Assembly: GCA_016196825.1 (NCBI GenBank)
Contig: JACPWY010000052.1
Coordinates: forward strand, 1-64,000
Length of the DNA stretch: 64,000 nt
From: Deltaproteobacteria bacterium
Lineage (GTDB): Bacteria > Bdellovibrionota > FAC87 > UBA2466
Direction: 5' to 3'
Every line of letters starts with the position of its first letter. Within the stretch, counting starts at the first letter, position 1. Positions 25,221-33,976 of the stretch are shown here, piece by piece. The notes beneath the pieces were generated by a model, which worked only from the letters and a program-made list of their open reading frames with translations, searched no databases and was not told the DNA's origin. Position numbers and translations under genes: made by a program.

Positions 25221-25859
25221 TTACTCCTGGGCGCCGAGCTCTTTCCGGAACACGTCTAGGAAACGTGAGAAGAGAATGCCGAGCTGTTTCTTCATGCCGG
25301 CTGCCTTCTGCCCTTCCTCTCTCAAAATAATGTGGAGCTTGTCTTCCACCAGGATGCCGCCGGCAGAGGGGATCACGCGTGTGGTTTGCCTGGCGTAGGA
25401 GAGTTGGTCGGTCCTGCTCACGGTGTTTTCAATGCTGGTCTCGCCGCCGACCTTCATGGGTCGGGTGACGATCTGCTTCCCAGTGGCGTCGAGCTCATAA
25501 AGGCCGCCAAATGGGGTGTCGACCTCAACGTGGAGCTTGTATTCGTGTTCCTTCTTGTCCCTACTCACCGAAACCGTTTCGCCGTTTGTAATGCGGGGTG
25601 AGCCGTCCTTAAAGAGGATTCCGTACTCCTTGTGCTTGGTGACTAAAGCCACGTAGTCGTCGGCCTTCACACCCTTATAGTAGGCCCGTGAGAACTGGAC
25701 CAGCTCTCGGGCGGTGTTTATCTGCTGCTCGGTGACCGCCTTGTGTTCGCTTGTGAGCCTTTCGACGAGCGCCTGAGAAAATCCCGCAGGGAGCCCATCC
25801 GCGATCGCGAAAAAAGGCATGAAAAAGGCAGTTAAGATACTGAAATGATGTAACTTCAT
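25221..25859 (-). CDS. Secreted protein of unknown function
   Basis: A 212-residue protein with a signal peptide (hydrophobic residues 7-19, cleavage after AIA near 20). GGGGG lies seven bases before ATG 25859. The mature part starts helical, then has beta-rich segments (EYGILFKDG, EYKLHVEVDTPFGGLYELD) that could form a small barrel or lipocalin-like sheet; that is a guess from pattern only. It is convergent with another secreted unknown, leaving 25 bp between stop codons. The family is not recognised. Confidence 0.65.
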   Translation of the reverse strand: MKLHHFSILTAFFMPFFAIADGLPAGFSQALVERLTSEHKAVTEQQINTARELVQFSRAYYKGVKADDYVALVTKHKEYGILFKDGSPRITNGETVSVSRDKKEHEYKLHVEVDTPFGGLYELDATGKQIVTRPMKVGGETSIENTVSRTDQLSYARQTTRVIPSAGGILVEDKLHIILREEGQKAAGMKKQLGILFSRFLDVFRKELGAQE

Positions 25860-25911
25860 AGTTCCCCCGGTGTCGTTAAAGGCCCAAGTTAGGACATTTC
25901 GATGCGCCTAG

Positions 25912-27060
25912 TCAATTCGGAGGAAGAAGTTTGGAAAGGAGGTCGTCGCTGGCCGCCGCGGGCAGCATCTTGAGGATCTTCTGGGCGGAGATTCGGACCA
26001 TCGTGTGGGCGTGGCCTTTATCGGTGACCGTGGGTGACTTGGTCATGGCGGTACCCTTCACGAGGATTTCATACCAGATGGCAAAGGTGAGATCCCCCTC
26101 GGCGGGACGCTTGGGCTCCCGCCGACAGGTCTGGCAGGTTTTGCGGGAGACCTCGAAATGGTTGGGGTTGTCGGTGTTGAGCTGTGTGCGCAAGAGGCCG
26201 CAGCCAAATTTCTTTCCCCCCAAAGAGGATCGGTAGGGGCAGCTCTCGATCGACCGTTGAGTTGTCGTGAGGAACGCGGGCTTAGCTTCGATCCCAGACC
26301 CGGTCCACCGGGCGGCGCGGGCGCGCGCTCTGTCGATGGCGGAACGGTGACGGGGCGTTTCGCCGAGGATGGTGCGCGAGCGCGCGTGGGTCCAATACTT
26401 TGTTTCTTGAGTGGCGTGGTTCGTCTCGCGGCCGAGGTAGAGTGGCTGGATCCCGTGTTGCATGAAGAGATTGCCGAGGCACGTTTCTGTATCCGGCCAG
26501 CCCTTCACGAGGGGATCTCTCCCGCGGGCGCTGCCATAGACATTCGCCGAGCGGCGAATCGACCAACCGGCGCCGATGCGATCCATGGTCGGCATATGGA
26601 AGAGGATGCAGCAGTGGCCGGGGTAGCCGTCGGAGGTGTGGCCCGTAAAGTCTCCGTCGGGGCCCGGGCCGCGCGGGCTCATCTCCCACCCCACCACCGG
26701 CGTTTTCTCGTCGCAAAGACTCATCAGATAGCTCACGAGATCGCGTCGTTTCGGGTGGACGTCGACGTGAGTGGCGAGGAGATAGGTCGTCGGGCAGCGG
26801 GAAAAGGCGTAGTCCATCGCATGGCAGATGGAGTCGGACGCGTGTTCAGTGGCCCCCACGTTGAGACGTGAGACCTCCACACCGGGGTTTTGTCGGAGTT
26901 TCGTCAGGGCGAGATCGGTTGGGAGCGTCGTTGAGGCTGTGTCGATGACGAGGACGAAGGGTAGTGTGTTTTGAGCCTGCCAAAGAGCGACCGAGGTCAA
27001 GAGCCAGTCGGGCGTATCCCTATGGGGGATCACTACGGTCACGTCGGCAGTTTGGGCCAT
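25912..27060 (-). CDS. Glycosyltransferase family 2-like protein with a Cys-rich C-terminal region
   Basis: The first ~230 residues look like a GT-A glycosyltransferase: a VTVVIPHRD start, VLVIDTAS and THVDVHPKRRD as the probable DxD-type nucleotide-sugar/metal site, then a GYPGHCCILF segment. After about residue 270 comes a different region with CPYRSSLGGKKFGCG and CQTCRREP. These four Cys could bind zinc or form disulfides and are not usual for GT2 enzymes. ATG 27060 fits the GT start better than the ORF start 36 bp upstream. Sugar and acceptor are unknown. The gene stands alone, with no polysaccharide cluster around it. Confidence 0.7.
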   Translation of the reverse strand: MAQTADVTVVIPHRDTPDWLLTSVALWQAQNTLPFVLVIDTASTTLPTDLALTKLRQNPGVEVSRLNVGATEHASDSICHAMDYAFSRCPTTYLLATHVDVHPKRRDLVSYLMSLCDEKTPVVGWEMSPRGPGPDGDFTGHTSDGYPGHCCILFHMPTMDRIGAGWSIRRSANVYGSARGRDPLVKGWPDTETCLGNLFMQHGIQPLYLGRETNHATQETKYWTHARSRTILGETPRHRSAIDRARARAARWTGSGIEAKPAFLTTTQRSIESCPYRSSLGGKKFGCGLLRTQLNTDNPNHFEVSRKTCQTCRREPKRPAEGDLTFAIWYEILVKGTAMTKSPTVTDKGHAHTMVRISAQKILKMLPAAASDDLLSKLLPPN

Positions 27061-27108
27061 TGGGCGAAAGTCTAACACCCGCGATTTTCGTGTCAAAGAT
27101 GCGAAGTG

Positions 27109-27795
27109 TTAGGCGGCTTTGGAATTAAAAAGGCGTCCTTTGTAGGCGGCGAGCTTTCTGAAAGCGGCGTCGTAGACCATGAAGCGGGTTCCGGTTGCAG
27201 TGAGGTTGGGGTTGAGGTCGGGGTGATACTGCTTGGCGAGCTCTCGGTAGCGCTTGTGAATCACGGTCCAGTCGCGAGTCTCGGGGAGGCCCAAGATTAA
27301 GAGCGCGCGGCGAACTTCGTTGGGGAGCACCGGTGTTGTCGGGCGCGGGGGTGGTGGCGGGGTGGGGCGAGCCTGCGTGGGCCGCGGCCGTTGGGTCTCA
27401 ACGCGGATGACGACGGGCTTCTTGGGGGCCCACCATCGGAAGAGAAAAGTCTCGCCGAGCTCTACGACGGTCACCTTGATAAGCCAGATGACTCCGCCGA
27501 GCACGAGTGTGGGGATCGCCGAAAATTGAAAGCACTCCGTGAGGCGTGCCTCGAGGTGGCCCGGGCGCGAATAGGTAAAGTAGAAGGCCCAGAAGAGAAA
27601 AAAGCCGAGGGGGAAAACGAGTCCACCGGGAATAGTGGTGAGTGCCGCTTCGCTGAAGATCTCAAGGCCGATGAAGGGGAGGAGCGACCAGTAGACTCCC
27701 GCGAAGGAATCTCGTCTCTCAAGTGAAAGGTCCGAGCCCTGGTGGGGATGGGACCGCAGGCGATACGCCTCTTGCCTGTAATCGTGGGAATTCAT
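27109..27795 (-). CDS. Membrane protein with a C-terminal J domain
   Basis: A 228-residue protein. The N-terminal half has three or four hydrophobic segments (about residues 32-50, 55-72 and 90-115). A Pro-rich linker (RPTPPPPPRPTTP) follows, and then a J-domain-like stretch containing IHKRYRELAKQYHPDLNP with the diagnostic HPD. It is probably a membrane-tethered DnaJ-like co-chaperone that would recruit DnaK to the inner membrane; the client is unknown. The J domain is short at its end and finishes with AAFRKLAAYKGRLF. Confidence 0.75.
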   Translation of the reverse strand: MNSHDYRQEAYRLRSHPHQGSDLSLERRDSFAGVYWSLLPFIGLEIFSEAALTTIPGGLVFPLGFFLFWAFYFTYSRPGHLEARLTECFQFSAIPTLVLGGVIWLIKVTVVELGETFLFRWWAPKKPVVIRVETQRPRPTQARPTPPPPPRPTTPVLPNEVRRALLILGLPETRDWTVIHKRYRELAKQYHPDLNPNLTATGTRFMVYDAAFRKLAAYKGRLFNSKAA

Positions 27796-28537
27796 GCCTT
27801 CCTCTTAGGGAGAGGTATTGCAAGTTCTTGCCCGAAAATCCGTGTGTATAAATTGTGAAAAAATGGCAGGCGAGTGACGGGAGAGGGGGGACTCGGCGCT
27901 AAGTTATTGCGATCGCGGGGAATTGGTTGACTAGTTAATGGACGGTCACGCGCGTTGGGAGGCGGTTCGGGAAGGGGCGTGGTTCCCGATGGTTAGGCGG
28001 TATTCTGGGAGTGGGGTGTATGGGGATTGGGCAGTGGGTGGGGTCTTTCTCTTGGAGGTTGGCGATCAAGCAATACCGGTAGTTTGGGCGGTCGATTAGT
28101 GGCAGCGCTAGGACGTCTAAGTGAATTGGTGATTGCCGGAGAACTGGCTCGGTAATTATGCAAGTGTCCGCTGGCTTCTGGGGTGGAGGTGGGGTGGGTA
28201 GCTTAGGCGACGCCTCTTGCTATCGCGTGGGAGAAAATCCACTCCATGTTTTAGTTGGAAATAGTCCGATCCGGTTCGGGATTAGGGCACCTGTGGAAAC
28301 GGCTTCGAACCTAGTGCTAGGCCCCCATTGATTCGTGAAGAGTTTTTTATTTGTGTTGACGGAATCCCGAGGTGATTCCGATCTATCGACGGTAAGACTT
28401 TGGAATCAGACTATTTTTTGAAGTGCTAATTTCTCTCTTTTCAAGAACTATCAATTTTCTCGCGCCATCTTGCGATATCATTAGGCTTTTCTTCTCTTAA
28501 AATACGTCGTCAAAAACCCGGGTTAGAGTCATCTCAA
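27796..28537. other. Gene-poor stretch of about 740 bp
   Basis: No coding frame with convincing composition and no tRNA is visible. The left half is G-rich on the plus strand. The right half is more AT-rich and carries a small inverted repeat (GGAATC and GATTCC near 28367-28385). I found no clear promoter or terminator. Confidence 0.5.
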
Positions 28538-28549
28538 TTGGGAGGCTCT

Positions 28550-29290
28550 ATGTTTGAAAATATCTGCGATGAAATTCTATTGGTTGAAACTAGAGCCGCC
28601 GTGCTTAAGGAAAAGATCCAGACCAGCCGAGTGCTCGATTACCTGGCTGAAGTCGATCGTCGCCGGCTGTGGCTCAAGGAAGGCTATGCCAGCCTTTATG
28701 ATTTTTGCATCCGTTATCTTGGATACTCCGAGGGGGAAACTCACCGGCGCATTCAGGCCTGTCGGCTGAGTCAAAAAGTTGTTGAGGTGAAACCTCTTCT
28801 TGAGAATGGGACTCTGTCTTTAACCTCCCTGACCCTGCTTTCACCTGTTCTTGAGAAGTCTAATGCCCAAGACCTTCTCCCCAGGGTCATCAATAAGCCA
28901 TCCCGGGAGGTGGCTGATATTTTGGCCAGGGAGTTTCCTGAAAAGATCCAAAAGAAAGAGATCCTGAAAATCGTCTTAGATGAGGAACTGAAATCACTTC
29001 TCGACCAGGCAAAGAGGCTCGCATCGGAAAAGGATGGAGCTGCGCTCTTAAAGAAAGTGCTTAAAGACTTCGTGAGACAGAAGAAAACCCGAAACACCGT
29101 CACGCCACGTCACACCCACCAGGTACTTGCACGGACAAAGGTGGCGAGATGCCTATCGATTTCACCCGATATTGCCGCAGTTTTCTCCCGAAATCCTTTC
29201 TCTATCTTCGGAAAGTCAGTCAGTTCTTTTCTGAGCTCAGTATCCGGATCTTTGCCAATGGCCTTCCATTTGGCGATTTTGAATTTATAG
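28550..29290 (+). pseudogene. DUF222/HNH-endonuclease-type gene lacking its HNH end
   Basis: GGGAGG precedes ATG 28550. Residues about 1-185 are the helical region found in front of HNH nuclease domains (ASLYDFCIRYLGYSEGET, HRRIQACRLSQ, then a Lys-rich stretch). At the point where the Cys/HNH module should follow, the frame runs into sequence antisense to the next gene and ends at 29290. The expected HNH residues are absent. I infer a deletion with a junction near 29110-29140 that removed the catalytic end, leaving a probably inactive remnant. Confidence 0.6.
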
Positions 29291-29529
29291 AAGGCTGGGT
29301 AGCCCAGCATTACGTCGGACTTGAAAGTCGCGACCTTATCTTTGATTGATTTATTCTTGACCTTGTCCCAATAAATTAGAAACTCAGGAGCCAGATTCCT
29401 GACGAGAGGGACTGAGCCAACGATTTCTTTTCCGAAAAGAGGCGCGGATAAGATGTATATCAGCGCTAGCGAAATTCTGAAGTGGCTCTTAACTGACATG
29501 AATGAGTTGTCATTTTTACGCTGCTTCAC
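29110..29529 (-). pseudogene. Truncated secreted protein, possibly a peptidase-like N-terminal part
   Basis: GTG 29529 follows AGGAAA and opens a protein with a signal peptide (hydrophobic residues 17-30, cleavage after SAPLFG). The mature sequence (SVPLVRNLAPEFLIYWDK, then TFKSDVMLGYPAFYKFK) looks like the conserved start of a longer exported family. From memory it resembles proteins that carry a zinc-peptidase motif further on, but I cannot confirm that. After IDRHLATF the sequence changes to a short unrelated tail and stops at 29110. That is the same point where the opposite gene breaks off, so both were probably cut by one deletion. Confidence 0.55.
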
Positions 29530-29636
29530 GCTTTCCTACAATCTTCAGCCAATATGAGTTTCCTGACGATGTTCACGTCTAGGTCGATGTGGACCTGAGT
29601 ATAGGCGTGAGTCGTTGGCTGCTGGGTGTGGTGCCA

Positions 29637-31034
29637 TCAGACGCAGCGCACCGGCGTGGTGTGGGGGGTGCCGCTTGGTCCATCGAGCGGAAATGCCTCG
29701 TCGACGCCGGCGAGGAAGTGGTTATCGAGGTTTGTGACGGATTCGACGGAGACGTACCGGGCGAGGACGTGGTCGGAGAGGCGGCCGAGGCAGCTTAGGT
29801 TGGGGAAGCCGGGGCCTTGGTTGAGGCCGGCGAGCATGGGGAGGTGGAGATACGGCGTTAGCTTTTCGACGGCGAGGAAGTGGTCAATTTGGTTTTCGAG
29901 GCTTCTTGTTGTGAGTGTGATCTCACCCATTTGGCGCAGAATATCGGCTTGGGCATTTCGGCTGAGGAGGCGATTCACTAAGCCCGCGTGATCAAAGCCG
30001 GCCGAGAAGATGAGGTGGTCATAGATGCGCGTCTCTTCGCCGGAGTTGTATTCGATCTGCACGACGAGCTGGTCCAGGGAGTCGACCGTTACTTTCGTAA
30101 ATTTCCCAGGAACGATCTCCACATTGCGCAATCGATCCAGCTCCTGTTTCATCGCGACGGAGAAGACACCCCGATCCGTTCGTGAAATGAAATTCTTGCG
30201 ATCCTGCCGTGTGAGCTGGAGCCAGTTGGCCTGGAAGGGGTCGGTATAGACGTGATTTTCCGCGAAGCTTTCACCGCGCGAGAATGTCATCGCCTGGGGA
30301 GAGATGATGTCCATCTGGATGCGAGGATTGGCGGCGCCCAAAGAGGCGGCGATCGTGGCGGCCGTTTCGCCAGCGCCCACGAGCGCAATGGATCCCCGCT
30401 CCAGAGTTGCGTAGTGCGAAAATGCCTTCCAGAATGAGGGCACCGTGAGAACGCGTGGGTGGTTGGGGACATGAAAAGGAAACTTCGCCTCACCCGGGCC
30501 GGTCAGCACCACTCCATCGGCCTCGAGGGTGACGGAGTTCCCATCGGGCGTGGTGGTTTTCACTTGCCAGATGCCATCGGCGATTTCGAGCTCCTCCACA
30601 CGGGCTTGGTGAAGCCTGATGTCGCCTTCTACCTTCTTAAAGACCCAATGCAGATAGTTCGCCCATTGAGTGTGTGTCGGCGCCGGCTTTCCGCGATCGA
30701 TCCACTCGCTGTACTCGTGGTTATCGACTAGGTGGTTTTGCCACGAGAACCGCTGCATTCGGTAGTTGATCTTACGGTTGATCGAATCGCCCCAGAGAAA
30801 GGAGTAATAGGGAAAACCCACATCCTTCTCAGGTGAGGTCCCGAGGCTCAACTGACCGTTCGTGAAGCCGGATTCTGGCTTCCAGTGGTGTCCAATGGAA
30901 TGTTGCTCGATGAGAGTGATCTCGGGAATACGAAAGCCCATCTCTCTGAGAACGGAAGCCTTCGCGGCGATCGCCATGGCTTTCGGGCCCGCCCCGACGA
31001 CAATCAGACGCTTGGTTGACTCGGGTGCTGTCAC
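29637..31034 (-). CDS. Flavin-dependent lysine N6-hydroxylase, MbtG/IucD/SidA family
   Basis: A 465-residue FAD/NADPH N-monooxygenase. The FAD site is VGAGPKAMAIAAKA (about 12-25) and the NADPH site VGAGETAATIAA (about 218). LSLGTSPEKDVGFPY matches the MbtG-type lysine hydroxylases closely, and LIFSAGF is the terminal motif. The expected reaction is N6-hydroxylation of L-lysine. In hydrazine pathways such as s56-p1 (Spb38) a homologue supplies N6-hydroxylysine for N-N bond formation. It is the last gene of a three-gene minus-strand operon, and its GTG overlaps the adenylation gene stop (GTGA). Ornithine as substrate is the main alternative. Confidence 0.85.
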   Translation of the reverse strand: MTAPESTKRLIVVGAGPKAMAIAAKASVLREMGFRIPEITLIEQHSIGHHWKPESGFTNGQLSLGTSPEKDVGFPYYSFLWGDSINRKINYRMQRFSWQNHLVDNHEYSEWIDRGKPAPTHTQWANYLHWVFKKVEGDIRLHQARVEELEIADGIWQVKTTTPDGNSVTLEADGVVLTGPGEAKFPFHVPNHPRVLTVPSFWKAFSHYATLERGSIALVGAGETAATIAASLGAANPRIQMDIISPQAMTFSRGESFAENHVYTDPFQANWLQLTRQDRKNFISRTDRGVFSVAMKQELDRLRNVEIVPGKFTKVTVDSLDQLVVQIEYNSGEETRIYDHLIFSAGFDHAGLVNRLLSRNAQADILRQMGEITLTTRSLENQIDHFLAVEKLTPYLHLPMLAGLNQGPGFPNLSCLGRLSDHVLARYVSVESVTNLDNHFLAGVDEAFPLDGPSGTPHTTPVRCV

Positions 31035-32476
31035 TGCGACACCTCTAGCGGAATGCGAGGAAGCGATTTGCGGTCGACCTTGCCTGTTGGGGTTTGGGGG
31101 AAGAACGGGATCGTCATGAAATGCGATGGCACCATGTAGGTGGGAAGCAGAGTGAGGAGGTCCGCCCGCAGGCGGCCCGGATCGATTGTGCCCGTCAGAT
31201 AGGCGATGATCTCGTCATGGCCACCGACATTGGCAAGGGCCACAACACATTCCTTGATCCCCGTCAGCTCGCAGATCGCAGTTTCGATTTCGCCGGGCTC
31301 AATGCGGTAGCCGTGGTACTTGATCTGGTGGTCGACTCGGCCCAGGATTTCGCACTGGCCGTGGACCATGCGCCCTCGGTCACCGGTCCGGTAGCGGCGC
31401 CCTCCGCCGGGCGTACTCAGAAATTTATCCAAGGTGAGGGAAGGCTGGTTTCGATAACCTCTCGCCAACCCCTCGCCAGCGATGAGGACCTCGCCGACTT
31501 CACCATCAGGAACGAGCGCCAGATTCTCATCAACAATCGCGATTGCCGTATTGGCGATCGGACGCCCCACCACAATTTGGCCCGTGGCAAAATCTTGCGG
31601 TGTGATTTCGTGGGCGGTAGACCAGATCGTCGTTTCGGTCGGGCCGTAAAGGTTCCACACCCGGCCCTTCTGTCGGGCGAAATCTTTCAGCAGAGGCAAT
31701 GGGAGTTTTTCGCCTCCGCACAGCATTTTGAAGCCCTCGGGCGCGGTCCAGCCTGCGTCGAAAAGGGCACGCCAGGTGATGGGCGTGGTCTGAAGCAATG
31801 TCGCGCGGTGTTCGCCCAAAGCCTGCTTCAAGAGGTCGCCGTTAAAGACCGTCCGCCGCGTGACGAGGATCAAGGTCGCGCCTGTGCTCCAGGCGCAGTA
31901 CATGTCGAGCCCGGCGATGTCGAAGGTGAGCCCCGTGACGCCCACGACAACCTCATCCTGCGAAAAGTCGAGGATCCCAATCAGTGAATGGATGAAATTG
32001 ACGACGCTCGCGTGCTCTATCTCGACGCCCTTGGGCCGCCCCGTCGATCCGGAGGTGTAAAGCACGTGGGCCAGATTGTGCGAGAACAGGTCGGGCACTT
32101 CAGGATTCTGATCACTCTCATCTTCCCATTGAGAACCAAAATCCTCGGGGGTGAACGAGATCCGGGCTCCTGAGTCCGCCCGCATGTACTCAAGCCGGTC
32201 GGCCGGGTATTGGGGGTCGAGCGGGACGTACGCCGCCCCCGCTTTCAAAACACCGAGAAGCGCCACCATGAGATCAAGCGAACGACCCATCTGGAGGCCG
32301 ACGACCTCATCGGGTCGAATATTTTGGGCGATGAGGAAATGCGCCAGGCGATTAGCGCGAGCGTTGAGCTCTCGGTAGGTGAGCGCCACGCCCTCAAATT
32401 GGACGGCAATCTTTTCCGGCGTCCGCTCCACCTGGTGCTCAATCAGATGATGAATGCACAAATTATTCGAGCTCAT
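31031..32476 (-). CDS. Free-standing NRPS adenylation domain, glycine-type specificity code
   Basis: A 481-residue amino-acid-adenylating enzyme with the core motifs: LYTSGSTGRPKG (A3), NLYGPTETTIW (A5), YRTGD (A8) and PTGKVDRKSLP (A10). By alignment to PheA the ten pocket residues are D186, I187, L190, Q229, L252, G254, L276, I284, W285 and K466, i.e. DILQLGLIWK, which I know as a glycine code. No carrier, condensation or thioesterase domain is attached. Its substrate may be glycine, or hydrazinoacetate as a close glycine mimic (inference). ATG 32476 overlaps the ATP-grasp gene by 14 bp, and its stop overlaps the hydroxylase start. Confidence 0.9.
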   Translation of the reverse strand: MSSNNLCIHHLIEHQVERTPEKIAVQFEGVALTYRELNARANRLAHFLIAQNIRPDEVVGLQMGRSLDLMVALLGVLKAGAAYVPLDPQYPADRLEYMRADSGARISFTPEDFGSQWEDESDQNPEVPDLFSHNLAHVLYTSGSTGRPKGVEIEHASVVNFIHSLIGILDFSQDEVVVGVTGLTFDIAGLDMYCAWSTGATLILVTRRTVFNGDLLKQALGEHRATLLQTTPITWRALFDAGWTAPEGFKMLCGGEKLPLPLLKDFARQKGRVWNLYGPTETTIWSTAHEITPQDFATGQIVVGRPIANTAIAIVDENLALVPDGEVGEVLIAGEGLARGYRNQPSLTLDKFLSTPGGGRRYRTGDRGRMVHGQCEILGRVDHQIKYHGYRIEPGEIETAICELTGIKECVVALANVGGHDEIIAYLTGTIDPGRLRADLLTLLPTYMVPSHFMTIPFFPQTPTGKVDRKSLPRIPLEVSQ

Positions 32477-33716
32477 ACATCCCGCCAGTCGTTTCGAGCA
32501 TGCGGATCGTGTGTCGATCCTCTTCTAGTGTCTCCGCTTGAGGGTGGATGAGCGTCACCCAGCCGGGGTGAGTATAAAAATCGATTGTGGGTTTCAGTTG
32601 GTAGCCAGGTTTTGCGCGCAGGCGCATGCTGCTGTAGCTGTCGAGCCCCGCGATCCGTTTCTCGCCGGGGACCGAGCGAACGACACCGACTCGATCGCTC
32701 AGTAGAAAGACTGACGCCGCGTGCTCTTTGAGCTTGTAGGGCGTGGCGGCCTTTTGGTGAAACCGATCCGGATTTGTATAGCAGTCGATCGTGAGATCGA
32801 GCTGCCCGAAGCCAACGCAGCGTTCACACAGTGCGGGGTTTAGGACGCCATTCAAGCGTGTGCCGATCTCGACGAGAGCTGGGCCATCGGGGGTGAGCAT
32901 CACCTCGGCGTGTGACGGGCCTATTGTGATGGCTAGCGCCTTCAAAACCTTGCGGGCGTACTCACAGAGGATCTGTCCAGTCTCGTCGTCACACGGCACG
33001 AGCTCATCCCTATCGAAGACAAAGTGGTTACCGGGAATCGCCTTCTTATGATAACGCCAGATGGCCGAAAAGCAGTCGACGCCATCGCGGCTGACAATAT
33101 CGAGAGCGTACTCCGTACCTTCGAGGAATTCTTGAGCCAGGACCTCTTCATTGAGAAGGCCGAGCTGGTTAGGCCTTCCGAGAATCCGTTCGCAGGCGGC
33201 CCGGATTTCGTCCTCGGTGAAGCACGTGGCAACGCTGTCGGTGCCAGCGCTCTTGAGCGGTTTCACGACAATTTTTCTGAGTCCCTGCGCCTTTACCCAA
33301 GTCACCAACTCTTTGGCATCATGCGCACGGGTTTGTCGCGCGACCTTAAGCCCTGCGTGTCCAACGGCTTCGATCATGAGAAACTTATTTCGACGAGCCT
33401 CGCTGAATCTTATTCCGTTTGTGGGGCAACCGAGCGCTTCGCCCAATTGATCGGCGAGCTCCACACCAGTTTCTGTACCCGGAAGCACGGCGGTCGGCGT
33501 GCAAGGAGCCAGCTCGCTCGCGAGTCTTGCGAGATCGCCTTGGAATGCGAAGTGGTGGTCGTAATCCTCTTTTTTGTAGGTGAGTTGAAGAAGGGGCCAG
33601 ATCTCCGGCGTGGTCTGAACATGAAGCGGAACCATCCCTAATTTGCGAAATTCCGGGGCCAGTAAGTTCCCGGTCGAATACCCATCAACAATAATTACGC
33701 AGCCGCCTTGCCCCAC
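32463..33716 (-). CDS. ATP-grasp ligase
   Basis: A 417-residue ATP-grasp enzyme, a fold that joins a carboxylate to an amine or other nucleophile through an acyl phosphate. The nucleotide-binding Lys is in IVVKPLKSAG (about residue 148). The metal-binding end reads ALVEIGTRLNG, where the Glu and Asn are typical ligands. The N terminus is a Rossmann-like subdomain (VIIVDGYSTG). It resembles L-amino-acid ligases used for dipeptides and natural products. GTG 33716 is preceded by AGAGGG. It heads the operon with the adenylation domain and N-hydroxylase, so I infer an amide or hydrazide bond-forming step in the cluster. Confidence 0.85.
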   Translation of the reverse strand: MGQGGCVIIVDGYSTGNLLAPEFRKLGMVPLHVQTTPEIWPLLQLTYKKEDYDHHFAFQGDLARLASELAPCTPTAVLPGTETGVELADQLGEALGCPTNGIRFSEARRNKFLMIEAVGHAGLKVARQTRAHDAKELVTWVKAQGLRKIVVKPLKSAGTDSVATCFTEDEIRAACERILGRPNQLGLLNEEVLAQEFLEGTEYALDIVSRDGVDCFSAIWRYHKKAIPGNHFVFDRDELVPCDDETGQILCEYARKVLKALAITIGPSHAEVMLTPDGPALVEIGTRLNGVLNPALCERCVGFGQLDLTIDCYTNPDRFHQKAATPYKLKEHAASVFLLSDRVGVVRSVPGEKRIAGLDSYSSMRLRAKPGYQLKPTIDFYTHPGWVTLIHPQAETLEEDRHTIRMLETTGGMYELE

Positions 33717-33788
33717 AACAACCCTCTCATCTTCGATATACTAGTTGATGCAGCGTTCCACAACCCGGACGATTATCCCCCAGCCAAG

Positions 33789-33976
33789 CTGAGGGCCCGT
33801 TAAAGAATAACTGACCATTTATGCGCCCGGATTTGGGTCAGATTTGAGCGATCTGAGGGAACAAAACGCGAGACATACCTCGACGGTATGTTGAGCGTTT
33901 TGTGAGCGAAGAGCGCTCAAAGATGACCTGAAGACGGGATGCAGAAATGGTCAGTTATTCTTTAACGGGCCCTTAG
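33789..33976. repeat. 188-nt near-perfect palindrome (MITE-like or structured RNA element)
   Basis: The outer arms 33789-33820 and 33945-33976 are complementary over about 32 bases with one mismatch (containing GGGCCCGTTAAAGAATAACT). The interior pairs further: TCAGATTTGAGCG with CGCTCAAAGATGA, and ACAAAACGC..ACATACC with GGTATGT..GCGTTTTGT. The right arm reaches into the stop codon of the MATE gene. It fills the whole gap between two cluster operons and carries no frame. Confidence 0.75.

Noticed and set aside
31094-31987. Plus-strand 297-codon frame opposite the adenylation domain
   Set aside because: It is antisense to a protein with all NRPS A-domain motifs; its composition is that of a shadow frame.
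29637-33716. Reading this operon as a hydroxamate siderophore cluster because of the IucD/MbtG-like enzyme and the adenylation domain
   Set aside because: There is no IucA/IucC synthetase, acyl-transferring hydroxamate partner, TonB receptor or multi-module NRPS. The cupin-MetRS and DAO-like partners point to hydrazine formation instead.
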